64,000 nucleotides of DNA from Laspinema palackyanum D2a (GTDB lineage Bacteria; Cyanobacteriota; Cyanobacteriia; Cyanobacteriales; Laspinemataceae), in NCBI GenBank assembly GCA_025370845.1, contig JAMXFF010000009.1:22676-86675 (forward strand). The letters run 5' to 3'. Positions 9,118 to 18,300 of the stretch are shown here, piece by piece. The notes below the pieces were generated by a model. That model made no database searches, had not been told where the DNA came from, and was given only the letters and a program-made list of their open reading frames with translations. Position numbers and translations under genes: made by a program. Numbering within the stretch: position 1 is the stretch's first letter; every line of letters begins with the position of its first letter.

Positions 9118-10047
9118 TTATCGATCGCCCGGTTTGAGGCGAAAAATATAGACGAATTTTCGGCGATCAGCCGGGAGAATTTTCTTTAAAATTCCCTCCA
9201 GCTCGGCCTTGGTGCCCCCGCTGGCGATCGGCATTTCTTCAAACAGGGCAATCCATCCCTTTTTCATCCCAATTTCTCGCCAGCGCTCCTGATAAATTTC
9301 GGCATACAACCGCCCCATTTCTTGGTAATATATAATTTTAAATTCTACAGATTTTTCAACTAATTCTTGAATCTGTAATTCATATTTTTGTCGATTGTCT
9401 TCACTCTGGAGATAAATTTTCAGCCGTTCCCCATCGCTCAGGAGGCCAAGGTCATCATCGGGCTGAGGTTCTGGTGATTGTTCCCCTGCTTCAAATTCGG
9501 TCAAAGAGGCGATAATTCCAAATTTTTCCACCGCATGATGATAGGTTTCACTCAGACTCCCTTTAATGCTCAAGCCTAAATAAAAGGGATAGGCTTGTAA
9601 GGTTCCATCATAGATAATTTTGTTTTTAAAGGGTAAGAGTACCGTTTCCACCATCACCGGCAAAACACTCCCGACCAGTTCCGGAAAGGGACAATCCAAG
9701 GCTAAAACCCCGTAGGCTTTACTCGGAGGGCGATCGTCAATTAACACGGCATATTTTTTTTGATAACTATAAATATAAAATCTTCCAGAAATAAAATTAT
9801 TCCAACTGGCAACAATGGTGAGTAAATCTGGAGTAAATTTTAGGGGGTTTTCTTCGGCAAATAAATCAAAGAGGTAGGGATGAGTATAGAGTTGCTGGCG
9901 GAGTTCATTAACCTGTAACGGCGTCAGTTCTGACATTTCCTCCGAGCCACCGAATCCTGCAAAAAGACCAAATTTTTGATTAACGTAAATTAAGATAGAA
10001 TAGTATAGATGGTAAAATAAATCAATATCTGAATCGGCTAATTGCAT
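9118..10047 (-). CDS. Conserved hypothetical protein of unknown function
   Basis: 309 residues, acidic and soluble, with no signal or membrane segment. The first half has an orderly aromatic-rich fold (THPYLFDLFAEENP, GRFYIYSYQKKYAVLI, SKAYGVLALDCPF, VETVLLPFKNKIIYDG). The C-terminal third is helical and likely coiled coil (about 195-265). I do not recognise a named family. The coherent codon use and lack of repeats support a real gene. The ATG at 10,047 is the first start. A later ATG (residue 38, before SELTPLQVNELRQQLY) is a plausible alternative. Confidence 0.6.
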   Translation of the reverse strand: MQLADSDIDLFYHLYYSILIYVNQKFGLFAGFGGSEEMSELTPLQVNELRQQLYTHPYLFDLFAEENPLKFTPDLLTIVASWNNFISGRFYIYSYQKKYAVLIDDRPPSKAYGVLALDCPFPELVGSVLPVMVETVLLPFKNKIIYDGTLQAYPFYLGLSIKGSLSETYHHAVEKFGIIASLTEFEAGEQSPEPQPDDDLGLLSDGERLKIYLQSEDNRQKYELQIQELVEKSVEFKIIYYQEMGRLYAEIYQERWREIGMKKGWIALFEEMPIASGGTKAELEGILKKILPADRRKFVYIFRLKPGDR

Positions 10048-10367
10048 AATAGAACCCCTCGATTTTATCCTGGGTGGCTTCTTTCTTTTACTATAGCCTG
10101 CCTACCCTACTTCAGAAACTGGAGATTCAGAATAAGGGCCAATAGAAGTATGAGCAACCTCTGCGGGGAGATTTCGGGTCAACTACCAGATCTTTCCCCC
10201 TCCTCGTACCCTCAGAGCCTGGATAGAGCGGGTCTAAATCATTCCTAGCCTAAAAAAATTAATCCGTTAGGGTATCTTGCTGTCGTTTGCGCCGTAGGGA
10301 GCAAGATGCTCCCACTCCTGTATTGAGACGGGCTATAGACACCCGCCCACAAAATTTTCTTGCCCTC

Positions 10368-10396
10368 TTGACAAGGGTGTAACATATCTGTATTAT
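10368..10396 (+). promoter_or_regulatory. Near-consensus sigma-70 type promoter
   Basis: A perfect -35 TTGACA (10,368-10,373), a 17-base spacer and -10 TATTAT (10,391-10,396). Transcription would start near 10,403 and run into the gene relic below, with no intact gene until 10,849. It may once have driven the lost gene, or may serve the AAA+ locus through a leader of about 440 bases. Confidence 0.6.
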
Positions 10397-10437
10397 GTTG
10401 GAATCAAAAGCCTAACTTTTTAAATTGCCATAAATTT

Positions 10438-10638
10438 GAATGGGGGGCGATCGCCTTCCCGGTAGAGCTCAACGCCGACAGTGTTTACTCCGGATATGAG
10501 TACCCCATCCAAAGCCATGCGATCGCCATCCTGCCACTAGAAAACACGGACCAATGGAACCTATCACCATTCCCAGGAGGAGACCCCGGGGAAATCGCCT
10601 AGGTCATTGACTCGGCGATCGCCTCCTATTTTTGTTAA
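10438..10638 (+). pseudogene. Gene relic lacking a start codon and carrying an internal stop
   Basis: An open frame without ATG/GTG encodes a protein-like C-terminus (…FPVELNADSVYSGYEYP…AILPLENTDQWN…). It meets TAG at 10,600-10,602 and then continues in the same frame as VIDSAIASYFC to TAA at 10,636-10,638. The continuation reads like the natural end of the same protein, so the TAG looks like a nonsense mutation. I cannot name the parent family. HIP1 octamers inside it match the surrounding chromosome. Confidence 0.4.
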
Positions 10639-10848
10639 CATTCTATCCGTAGGGACCTTATGAAAAACATCATCTTCATATCAGGAATTTTGCCGTAATT
10701 ACTTTGCCCCCATATAGCAGCCCCATAATTTCCCTCAACAGAAACTAACCGTTCCCTCTTATTTTCAAGAAAGGGCTAAGGTTTCCAACCCATTAAAGGC
10801 TCAGTGTAAACTTTTAGTTCAGTTCGGCCATCAAAACTCACTTAAATT

Positions 10849-12075
10849 ATGGCATTCGGCAACTTTGACAACGGAAACGAACTTCGCGATCGCCAATCCA
10901 ATCAAGACCGGGGATTACTGGGAGCGGGTTGGCGACCCTTATCCCGGGATTTTGATTGGGGTTATTTTTTCCATCTCGCCGCTAAAGACCCCTGGGAATT
11001 GGCCCACAAAACCTTAGATATGAGTAGTGATATTGCCGATGCATTAGGTCGTCAAAACTTCACCTGGTGGGCCAATATTTTAAATGTGTTTTCCGAATAC
11101 ACCCGGGGAGATTTCAACGAGTTTTGGGATTACATTACTCCCGCACCCGCTGGACCCAATTATCACACCGCCGATATGCTCGCCGCAGAAACCCCCGTGG
11201 TTCAATTGGTTAGCCGGGACAGCATCCCCATTGATTACGTCCTCAAACGCCTCCAAGAGATTACTATTTTTAAAGTTCTCGACCTCTTGGGCCGGCCCAA
11301 TTTGATTACCCAATATTACCAAGACCGGCATTTTTATTATCCCATCGAGCGGTTTTCCACTTGGGAGCGCATCGAAACAATGGGGACCGTTTATGCCTAT
11401 TGGAAAAAGCAGGATATTTGGCTGCAAATCGACCACCTCGGGCGCATTCAAAATATAGGCCGCAATCAATTTCAATATACGCTGATTGCCAACGATTTGC
11501 GATCGCTGATTAACAAAGCCACCTACAATCTAGCAGTCATGCTCAGTGGTTATCAAAGCCGTGTTGGTCAAGTTCATAGCGAATTTCCGATTCGCACCTT
11601 TCCTGCCGATATTCAAGGCTTTACCGATCGCGTTCAAGAGGCCATCTTTACCCAACCTCAACTCGCCGTCCTCGTTCAGGGCGCACCAGGAACCGGCAAA
11701 ACCGCTTGGACCCAAGCCGTTGCCAAAGAAATTCTAGTCCCCTTGGGATATGTAATTTTTATTCTCGACCATGATGCCGTAGAAAATTTCGTTCCCCCCA
11801 GTTATTTAGAAAAAATTTGCATCATTATTAATGAAGCAGATAACCTCGCCCAAGACCGGGGAAGCGAAGCCGCGCAACACAGTAATAAAACTGAACATAT
11901 CCTGAGCTTACTCGATGGCACTTTATATCAAAGCGTCTTAGATGTAGAGGGCATCAACGCTCAACAAAAGCTGGTGTTTTTAATGACTTGTAACACCACC
12001 GACCGATTAGATCCGGCTGTATTACGCAAAGGCCGAATTGATTTAATCTATGAATTTGTAACTCAATTTGTTTAA
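10849..12075 (+). CDS. AAA+ ATPase with a unique N-terminal domain
   Basis: 408 residues. The first 245 are an unrecognised domain, rich in aromatics (WWANILNVFSEY, HFYYPIERFSTW). An AAA+ module follows: Walker A GAPGTGKT (278-285), Walker B-like IIINEAD (325-331), sensor-1 TCNTTDRLD (N382) and an arginine-finger/BCS1-like LRKGRID (391-397). The usual aspartate before the Walker B glutamate is replaced by asparagine (N328-E329). The C-terminal lid is very short, so the protein ends soon after the Arg region. AAA+ modules of this kind remodel proteins; the client is unknown. It heads a same-strand series with kptA, an unknown gene and a ThiF-like gene. No Shine-Dalgarno is obvious at the ATG. 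Confidence 0.85.
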   Translation: MAFGNFDNGNELRDRQSNQDRGLLGAGWRPLSRDFDWGYFFHLAAKDPWELAHKTLDMSSDIADALGRQNFTWWANILNVFSEYTRGDFNEFWDYITPAPAGPNYHTADMLAAETPVVQLVSRDSIPIDYVLKRLQEITIFKVLDLLGRPNLITQYYQDRHFYYPIERFSTWERIETMGTVYAYWKKQDIWLQIDHLGRIQNIGRNQFQYTLIANDLRSLINKATYNLAVMLSGYQSRVGQVHSEFPIRTFPADIQGFTDRVQEAIFTQPQLAVLVQGAPGTGKTAWTQAVAKEILVPLGYVIFILDHDAVENFVPPSYLEKICIIINEADNLAQDRGSEAAQHSNKTEHILSLLDGTLYQSVLDVEGINAQQKLVFLMTCNTTDRLDPAVLRKGRIDLIYEFVTQFV

Positions 12076-12218
12076 CAGAGGCGCGTTGAACTCGGCACTA
12101 AGGGAACTCCCCAAAATAAAATAGGCCAAATCCACCGGGTGCGGTTTAAAGTAGACCTTTGATGGATTTTGTCTGAAAACCCTCGGGTCTATTGAGCCAA
12201 CTCCATCCGGAAAATGTA

Positions 12219-12767
12219 ATGAACAAAAATTATCAACTGATTAAAATCAGTAAATATCTCAGTTATCACTTGCGACACCATCCCGAGGAAATCGGATTAG
12301 AACTGGAACCCGGGGGGTGGGTTCCGGTGGAAGCCTTATTAGCAGCAGCACAACGAGACCAGTTCCCCATCACCCGTTCTGAACTGGAATTAGTGGTGAA
12401 AACCAGCAATAAACAGCGCTTTTCCTTCGATTCCACTGGCACGCGAATTCGGGCAAATCAAGGGCATAGTATTCCCATAGATTTGCAACTGGACCCGATT
12501 TGTCCCCCGGATATCCTCTATCATGGCACCGGAGAGCAAGCGGTTGATTCGATTCTGGCCCAGGGATTACAAAAAAGAACCCGCCATCATGTTCATTTAT
12601 CCCCAGATATTGACACCGCCAGACAGGTGGGAATGCGTCACGGTAAACCTGTGGTGTTCACCATTAAATCTGCGGAAATGCACCAAAATGGGCATTTATT
12701 TTACTGCTCCGATAATGGGGTGTGGCTCGTGGATGAAGTTCCGCCAGAATATTTGCTTCGGCGATAA
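12219..12767 (+). CDS. kptA: RNA 2'-phosphotransferase (Tpt1/KptA family)
   Basis: 182 residues from the ATG at 12,219 (a TTG at 12,192 would add nine). KptA removes a splice-junction-type 2'-phosphate from RNA using NAD+, yielding ADP-ribose 1''-2''-cyclic phosphate. The family pattern is complete: SKYLSYHLRHHPE at the start, a winged-helix-like region with VVKTSNKQRFSF, then the ADP-ribosyltransferase-like half with LYHGTG, RTRHHVHLSPD, GKPVVFTI, and GVWLVDEVPPEYL at the end. Bacteria lack the tRNA-splicing pathway that makes this substrate in yeast, so its role here is open; repair or reversal of RNA modification is an inference. It lies between an AAA+ ATPase and an unknown protein. Confidence 0.93.
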   Translation: MNKNYQLIKISKYLSYHLRHHPEEIGLELEPGGWVPVEALLAAAQRDQFPITRSELELVVKTSNKQRFSFDSTGTRIRANQGHSIPIDLQLDPICPPDILYHGTGEQAVDSILAQGLQKRTRHHVHLSPDIDTARQVGMRHGKPVVFTIKSAEMHQNGHLFYCSDNGVWLVDEVPPEYLLRR

Positions 12768-12880
12768 ACCAAACCTCAATTAAATCAATAAAGGAGTGGG
12801 AGGGTATCGCTCCCTACAACTCCTGAAATTAGCAAGAATTCAGAGAATTTTTTAGTAAAATTGATTGAGGAGAAAAGCTT

Positions 12881-13735
12881 ATGAAAAATATTCGGCACTT
12901 GCTCCAAGAATTGACGCTTCAAGAGGCTGATTTGCAGGGAAAACAGTTTCTCGCACCAGCGGTGCCGGGGGGACTTGTCCGGTTGCGGATGGCGGGGATT
13001 ATTTATACCTTTGAGATTGAACCCAGAGGGTTTGAAGGTTGGGGGATTTTTGAGGCGATCGCCCCGGGAAAAGCCCAGCTAATCGAACCCGCAGAATTCC
13101 TACAAATTGCTGAATATTTGGAACAATTTCCCCAAGCGCGGTTGTGGTTAGCTTATCCCCTGCGCGGTCAAACTTGGTTGGCTTATCCCATGAATGAATC
13201 AGACTGGCGTCAGCGCACGGGAACCGTCAAACCCGTGATTGTTCATTTGGTGGGAGAAGGGGGAAAGTTTGACCCGGTTGTGGTGCGTTGGGATGGCAAA
13301 AATGGCTGGTTTGAAGCCTGCGATCGCCGTGCCGACCCACTGCCTACAGAACAGCTCAGAACCGAGTTGAAGCGCTTAACTCAGCCTAAAGACTTGAATT
13401 TTAAAGGACTGACTCCAGAAATGCGAACAGTTTATGAACAAGTCTGCGGAAAAATCGCCGAATTCAACCCCAATTGGCAGCATTACCAGGATGAAAAACG
13501 GTTGCAAGCCGCATTAAAAATGGGCGGAGGCGAGTTACAGAGTTTTCAAGAAAGTGGGGAGCAATATTGGACCGTTCACTGGACAACCCGGAACGGGGAT
13601 CAGCATAGTTCAGCGATTTCTAAACAGGATTTAACTGTGTTGAGTTCCGGAATTTGTTTGAGCGGAAGGGACCGCGATTTTGATTTACAATCCCTGATTG
13701 GTGTGATTGAAAATCGGGATGAAGGGTTTGATTAA
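12881..13735 (+). CDS. Conserved hypothetical protein in the AAA+/KptA/ThiF locus
   Basis: 284 residues, soluble, not recognised. The N-terminal half is beta-rich (GGLVRLRMAGIIYTFEIEPRGFEGW, LAYPLRGQTWLAYPM, VIVHLVGEGGKFDPVVV). The second half begins with a helical stretch (TPEMRTVYEQVCGKIAE) and ends in another beta region (YWTVHWTTRNGDQHSS). AGGAG eight bases before the ATG supports the start. It follows kptA by about 110 bases on the same strand and is separated from the ThiF-like gene only by a MITE-like insertion. The neighbours suggest a shared function, but nothing in the protein itself gives an activity. Confidence 0.7.
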   Translation: MKNIRHLLQELTLQEADLQGKQFLAPAVPGGLVRLRMAGIIYTFEIEPRGFEGWGIFEAIAPGKAQLIEPAEFLQIAEYLEQFPQARLWLAYPLRGQTWLAYPMNESDWRQRTGTVKPVIVHLVGEGGKFDPVVVRWDGKNGWFEACDRRADPLPTEQLRTELKRLTQPKDLNFKGLTPEMRTVYEQVCGKIAEFNPNWQHYQDEKRLQAALKMGGGELQSFQESGEQYWTVHWTTRNGDQHSSAISKQDLTVLSSGICLSGRDRDFDLQSLIGVIENRDEGFD

Positions 13736-13741
13736 GTTTAT

Positions 13742-13932
13742 TAGACCTCTTGCAAAATAACGGATTGATCCCCCCAACCCCCCTTGGATCCCCCTCCCGT
13801 CCCCCTGAGATCCCCCTCCCGTCCCCCTTAATAAGGGGGAAGCCAGAGGAATAAATGTTTAATTGCTGGGGGAAGCCAGAGGAATAAATATTTAGTTCCT
13901 GGGGGGCTTAAGAGATTTATGCAAGAGGTCTA
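13742..13932. mobile_element. MITE-like element, copy 1
   Basis: 191 bp bounded by perfect 13-bp terminal inverted repeats: TAGACCTCTTGCA at 13,742-13,754 and its reverse complement at 13,920-13,932. The TA ends suggest a TA target. Inside are C-rich repeats (CCCCCTCCCGTCCCCCT type) and two copies of a GGGGAAGCCAGAGGAATAAA-type motif, with no open frame. A second copy (192 bp) lies at 27,539-27,730. It is probably mobilised in trans by an IS-type transposase. It sits between the 284-residue gene and the ThiF-like gene. Confidence 0.8.
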
Positions 13933-13964
13933 TTTTAGTTTTTTTTGTAGAATTAGCCAGAAAA

Positions 13965-14606
13965 ATGTCGATTTATTTTCACGAACAACTCTATAGAACA
14001 CCGGAAGTCATGGGGAAACTTGAGAGATTTCCGGTGACCATTTGTGGGGCGGGTGCTTTGGGTGCGAATCTGACTGAAAGTTTAGCCCGAAGTGGTTGTC
14101 AACGGCTAATGGTGATTGATCGCGATCGCATTGAGGAGCGCAATCTTTCCACTCAGCCTTATTATCGTTCAGATATTGGCGCATTTAAAGCCAAGATTTT
14201 AGCCAACAGTCTCTATCGGGCGGTGGGGATTAAACTGGAGGTCCAAACTAAAGAATTGACCGCCGAAAATGCCAGTAAACTCATCGGGAGTCAAGCCAGA
14301 TTAGTCATCGATACCTTTGACAATAGTGGGTCTCGAAAAGCGGTAGCAGATTGCTGTGCCACTCAGGAAATCCCCTGTCTTCATGTCGGCCTCGCGACGG
14401 ATTATGCCGAAATTATTTGGAATGAACTGTATCGGATTCCTTCCCCGGTTCAGGATGATATTTGTGATTATCCTTTGGCGAGAAATTTAGTCACCCTCAC
14501 AGTGGCAGTCGCTTGTGAGGTGATCATTAAGTTTGCGATCGCCCAAGTGCGTTCTAGCTATACCTTGACCCTGGGAGATTTTGCCATTAAACCCTTTAGA
14601 GATTGA
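13965..14606 (+). CDS. ThiF/MoeB/HesA-type (E1-like) adenylyltransferase
   Basis: 213 residues. It has the nucleotide-binding GAGALG (28-33), acidic ribose ligand region VIDRDRIEERNL (D52, D54, N60), K75 in GAFKAK, and DTFDN (116-120). E1-like enzymes adenylate the C-terminal glycine of ubiquitin-like proteins (ThiS, MoaD and relatives). The family's usual arginine in NLxRQ is threonine here (NLSTQ), no CxxC zinc pairs are visible, and the protein is shorter than ThiF/MoeB. C167 in DDICDYP is a candidate nucleophile. No ThiS-like gene is adjacent, so the substrate is unknown. It does not look like the standard thiamine or molybdopterin enzyme. Confidence 0.85.
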   Translation: MSIYFHEQLYRTPEVMGKLERFPVTICGAGALGANLTESLARSGCQRLMVIDRDRIEERNLSTQPYYRSDIGAFKAKILANSLYRAVGIKLEVQTKELTAENASKLIGSQARLVIDTFDNSGSRKAVADCCATQEIPCLHVGLATDYAEIIWNELYRIPSPVQDDICDYPLARNLVTLTVAVACEVIIKFAIAQVRSSYTLTLGDFAIKPFRD

Positions 14607-14677
14607 GATGAAGCGGGTTAAAGATCCTGCACCTCAATTCATCAGATAGTCGGGATATTCAATCCCCAAAGAACAGA

Positions 14678-14712
14678 AAAAACGCGCCCCTTCCCACCCC
14701 GAGAAGGGCCCG
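14678..14712 (-). terminator. Rho-independent terminator of the 53-residue gene
   Basis: On the minus strand, GGGCCCTTC pairs with GAAGGGGC around a short loop and is followed by GCG and six T residues. It lies about 85 bases after the small minus-strand gene and is correctly oriented for it. Confidence 0.65.
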
Positions 14713-14796
14713 AAGATCGGGGGGGTGCCGCGCTCATCAAGGCGAAAGGGTGAATGATGCCCATCGATTGACCGATTGAGGAGGGTTGATCATGCC

Positions 14797-14958
14797 CTAA
14801 TCCAGATAACCCATTAACTCAGATTCCTTGGCGGGGTTATTATTTGCGGCGATCGGACGACCGTGAGGGCCCGGGGCTAATTTAGTGATTTGGCTGCCCG
14901 GGTTTGTACTATCCTGAACGGTCTGAGTTTGGGTATCCTTATCCTGCTCTTTAGGCAC
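14797..14958 (-). CDS. Small 53-residue cyanobacterial protein ending in LMGYLD
   Basis: A GTG start at 14,958 with AGGAG seven bases upstream, and 53 sense codons to TAG. The first 25 residues are polar and Gln/Thr-rich. The second half, LAPGPHGRPIAANN…ESELMGYLD, has the GxRPIA-type core and LMGYLD end that I recall from short cyanobacterial proteins of unknown function; that recollection is not checked. A rho-independent terminator follows. The ribosome binding site, terminator and non-random composition support a real gene that a start-ATG or length cutoff would miss. No function can be assigned. Confidence 0.7.
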   Translation of the reverse strand: MPKEQDKDTQTQTVQDSTNPGSQITKLAPGPHGRPIAANNNPAKESELMGYLD

Positions 14959-15330
14959 TTTTAGACTCCTATATCCATGTCGTTATTCACTATTTTAGGT
15001 GATTTTAGGCGCTTACGAATCAAAATCGGGTAAACTAAATGACAGAAGGAGAATCAGACTCCTGATTTCTAGGGGGAAAGAGAAAAACCCCCCAGCCACG
15101 GGTTGATATTGAGCCATCAGAATCATCCGGCTCAAGGGGTGAGAGGAAACAGATTCAAACTGACTGGGTTAACGCGGGCCAGTTGGAATAATCCAGGGTC
15201 CAAGTGCTACTCAATCCCGGATAATTTGTGCAACCCCTAAAAAAATTAACCCGGTGGGTTTAGAGGGTGAACAAATTTTCCTGGTTCATGTTTTTTCTTA
15301 AGTTCTTTACTGTGCGCGATCTAACTGGCT
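14959..15330. other. Intergenic region between divergent small gene and giant kinase
   Basis: About 370 bases holding the upstream regions of the minus-strand small gene and of the plus-strand kinase. I see no further open frame with a ribosome binding site and no strong hairpin. No consensus promoter stands out. Confidence 0.4.
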
Positions 15331-18300
15331 ATGGGAGCTATCTTTTCAAGATATCGATTGAGAATCCCGCTGCAAGTCCTCTTAAATGTTCCACTTGTCC
15401 TGCTCCTAGTCTTGAGCGTCGGACTGACTAATTCTCTGTTTTTGCAGCGCAGTCATCAGGCCATCAGTTTGATTGCCCATCAGTTAATGACGAAAGCCGG
15501 GGAAAGGGTGGATTTGTACCTGGACAACTATCTCTCTCTAGCCGAACAGATTAACCGCAGTAATGTTAATGCGGTTGAATTTGAGCGCCTAGACGCGCAG
15601 AATTTAGAAGAGATAGAACGGCAGCTAATCTGGGAAATTTCTAGCTTCAATCAGATTCCTTATATTCTCTATGCCAATGAACAAGGGGATGTCAGAATTG
15701 CCAGTAATATTCAGGGTCAGATGACCCTGGGGGTGATTAATCATTTCCGTCGTCAGACTCTGGATCAATACACCATTGATGGGAACGGGCAACCGAGTCG
15801 AGAGCCGCAACAAACCCAAAGGCTTCCGTTGGATTGGGATATTCGAGAACGTCCCTGGTATCTCGCCGCCAAACAGCAACAAGGACCTACTTGGACTCCG
15901 ATCTTTCAACGGTGGGATAGCCAAGAATTAGCAATTAATGCCAGTTGGCCAATTAGGGACTCGATTACTCAAACCCTGACTGGAGTGTTTGGGATTAATG
16001 TACCCCTCACCCAAGTTAATCAGTTTTTAAAAGAAATTAAATTAGGGGTGTCTGGGGTTATTTTTATCATAGAACCCGATGGAAAATTAATTGCCAGTTC
16101 CACCGGGGAATCCCCTGTTATTAAAAGTCACTCGGGAGCTATTCATCGGAAATTGGCGCAGCAAAGTTCTCATCCTTTGGTGCGCTTAAGCAGTGACTAT
16201 TTGCTTTCACATCTCCGGAATGGGAGTCACCGAGATGGCGTCGAAGCCTGGAGTTTTACGGAGGAAGGTCACCGTTATTTTGCTCATAATCTGCCCTATC
16301 AAAAGGCAGGAAATGGGCTGAATTGGCAGATTGTAACGGTTATCCCGGAAGTCGATTTAATGGGACCGTTGCAGGAATCCTTTAAACAGAGCATGGGGTT
16401 GGGAGTTTTAGCCGTCATGGGGGCAGTGGCCCTCGGGACCTGGTTAACTCAGCGAATTATTCGTCCCATTGTGATCCTCAGTCAAACTGCTGCCACCTTA
16501 GCTCATGGGGATTGGGAGCGAACTCTGGATGAAAATTTGCCGATTCAGGAACTGGCGGGGATGGCGCGATCGTTCAATCAAATGTCAGCACAATTGCGCC
16601 ACGCCTTTGCGCGTCTCCAAACCAATTTGCGAGAGTCCGAGGCGCGATATGCTACGATTTTTCGCCACAGTCCCGATATGATTATTCTTACCCATGTCGA
16701 AAGTAGAAGCTGGCTGGATGTTAATAATACTTTTTTAGAATTATCGGGCTATGAATATGACGAAATTATTAATCGTTCATCGAAAGAACTCAGTGTGGTT
16801 GTTGACCCCGAGCAAGCGGATATCATCCGGCAACAACTGAGGGAAACCGGGGTGGTTAAAAGTCAGGAACTTCACTGGCGGACTAAATCGGGAGAGATTA
16901 AAATTGCGCTGGTTTCTTCTGAAGTCATACAACTGGATGGAGAGCCGGTGATTCTTTCTATTTTGAAAGATATTGGTGAACGCAAAGCCATTGAAACAGC
17001 TTTGCGAGAGAGTGAGGAACGATTTCGGGAGATTGTCCAGACGAGTGGACAGATATTTTTCGTGCGATCGGCCATTACCGGAGAGTTTATTTATATTAGT
17101 CCCGCTTACGAAGAAATCTGGGGACGAAGCTGTGAAAGTTTGTATCAAGATTCTAATTCGTGGAAGGAATCAATTTATCCAGAAGACCTCGCTCTTGTAG
17201 AGGCCTCTGTCGCTGAACAATTTGCTGGAAAGTCGGTGGGAAGAGAATATCGGATCCTGCGACCCGATGGAGAAATTCGCTGGATTTTTGCTCAAATTAA
17301 CCTGTTGCAGGATGAAGCGGGTAACCCGGAGCGATTCATTGGGGTTGGGGAGGATATTACTTCTCGGAAAGCGCTGGAACTGGCACTCACCGCCTCTGAA
17401 CAAAAGTTAAATGATATTCTCAATAGCTCGATCGCGGCGATCGTCCGAATTAGAATCATGAACACTCAAGAGTGGGAGATCGATTATTTATCTGCCGGGT
17501 GTGAAGCGGTCTTTGGCTATAGCCCCCAAGACTTTTTGGAGGACAAATCTATTTGGATGGGCCGAATCGTCCCCGAGGATCTAGAGAAGGTTATTTTTCC
17601 ATTATTTGATAAAATTTTTATAGAAAAAAGTAGCACTTTTGAGTATCGATTCCAGCACAAAGCAGGTAGCATTCGCTACTTATCTACTCGATATACCTCC
17701 CGGTTGGAACCCCAGGAAAACTGCTGGTTTGTTACTCAAGTCACCGTTGACATTACCGATCGCAAGCAGGCGGAAGCAGCCCTCAAACAGAGTGAAGAAC
17801 AATATCGCCGCATCGTGGAAACGGCTAATGAGGGAATTTGGAGCATTGATGCCCAAGACTGCACGAATTTTGTCAATCCCAAAATGGCTGAACTCCTGGG
17901 ATATACCCCGGAAGAAATGCTGGGAAAATCCCTTCTGTATTTTATGGATGAAGCGGGACAACAAGAAGCCCGAGAAAAATTAGAACAGCGTAGAGAAGGA
18001 ACCATCGAGCAGCATGACTTCCTGTTTTACCGCAAAAATGGCTCACCCCTTTGGACCCTGCTCTCGGCGACCCCCATTGTTGATGAAGCCGGAGAGTATC
18101 TTGGGAGTTTGGCAATGGTGACTGACATCACCACCCGCAAACAAGCTGAACAGGCCCTAGGGCGAAAAACCCAGCAGGAACACCTCTTAAACCAGGTGAT
18201 TCAAGGGATCCATCAATCCCTGCATTTAAGTACCATCTTCTCCACCGCCACTATGGGGATTGCCAAACTCGTGGGCTTTCAGCGCGCTTCCATCGTGCGT

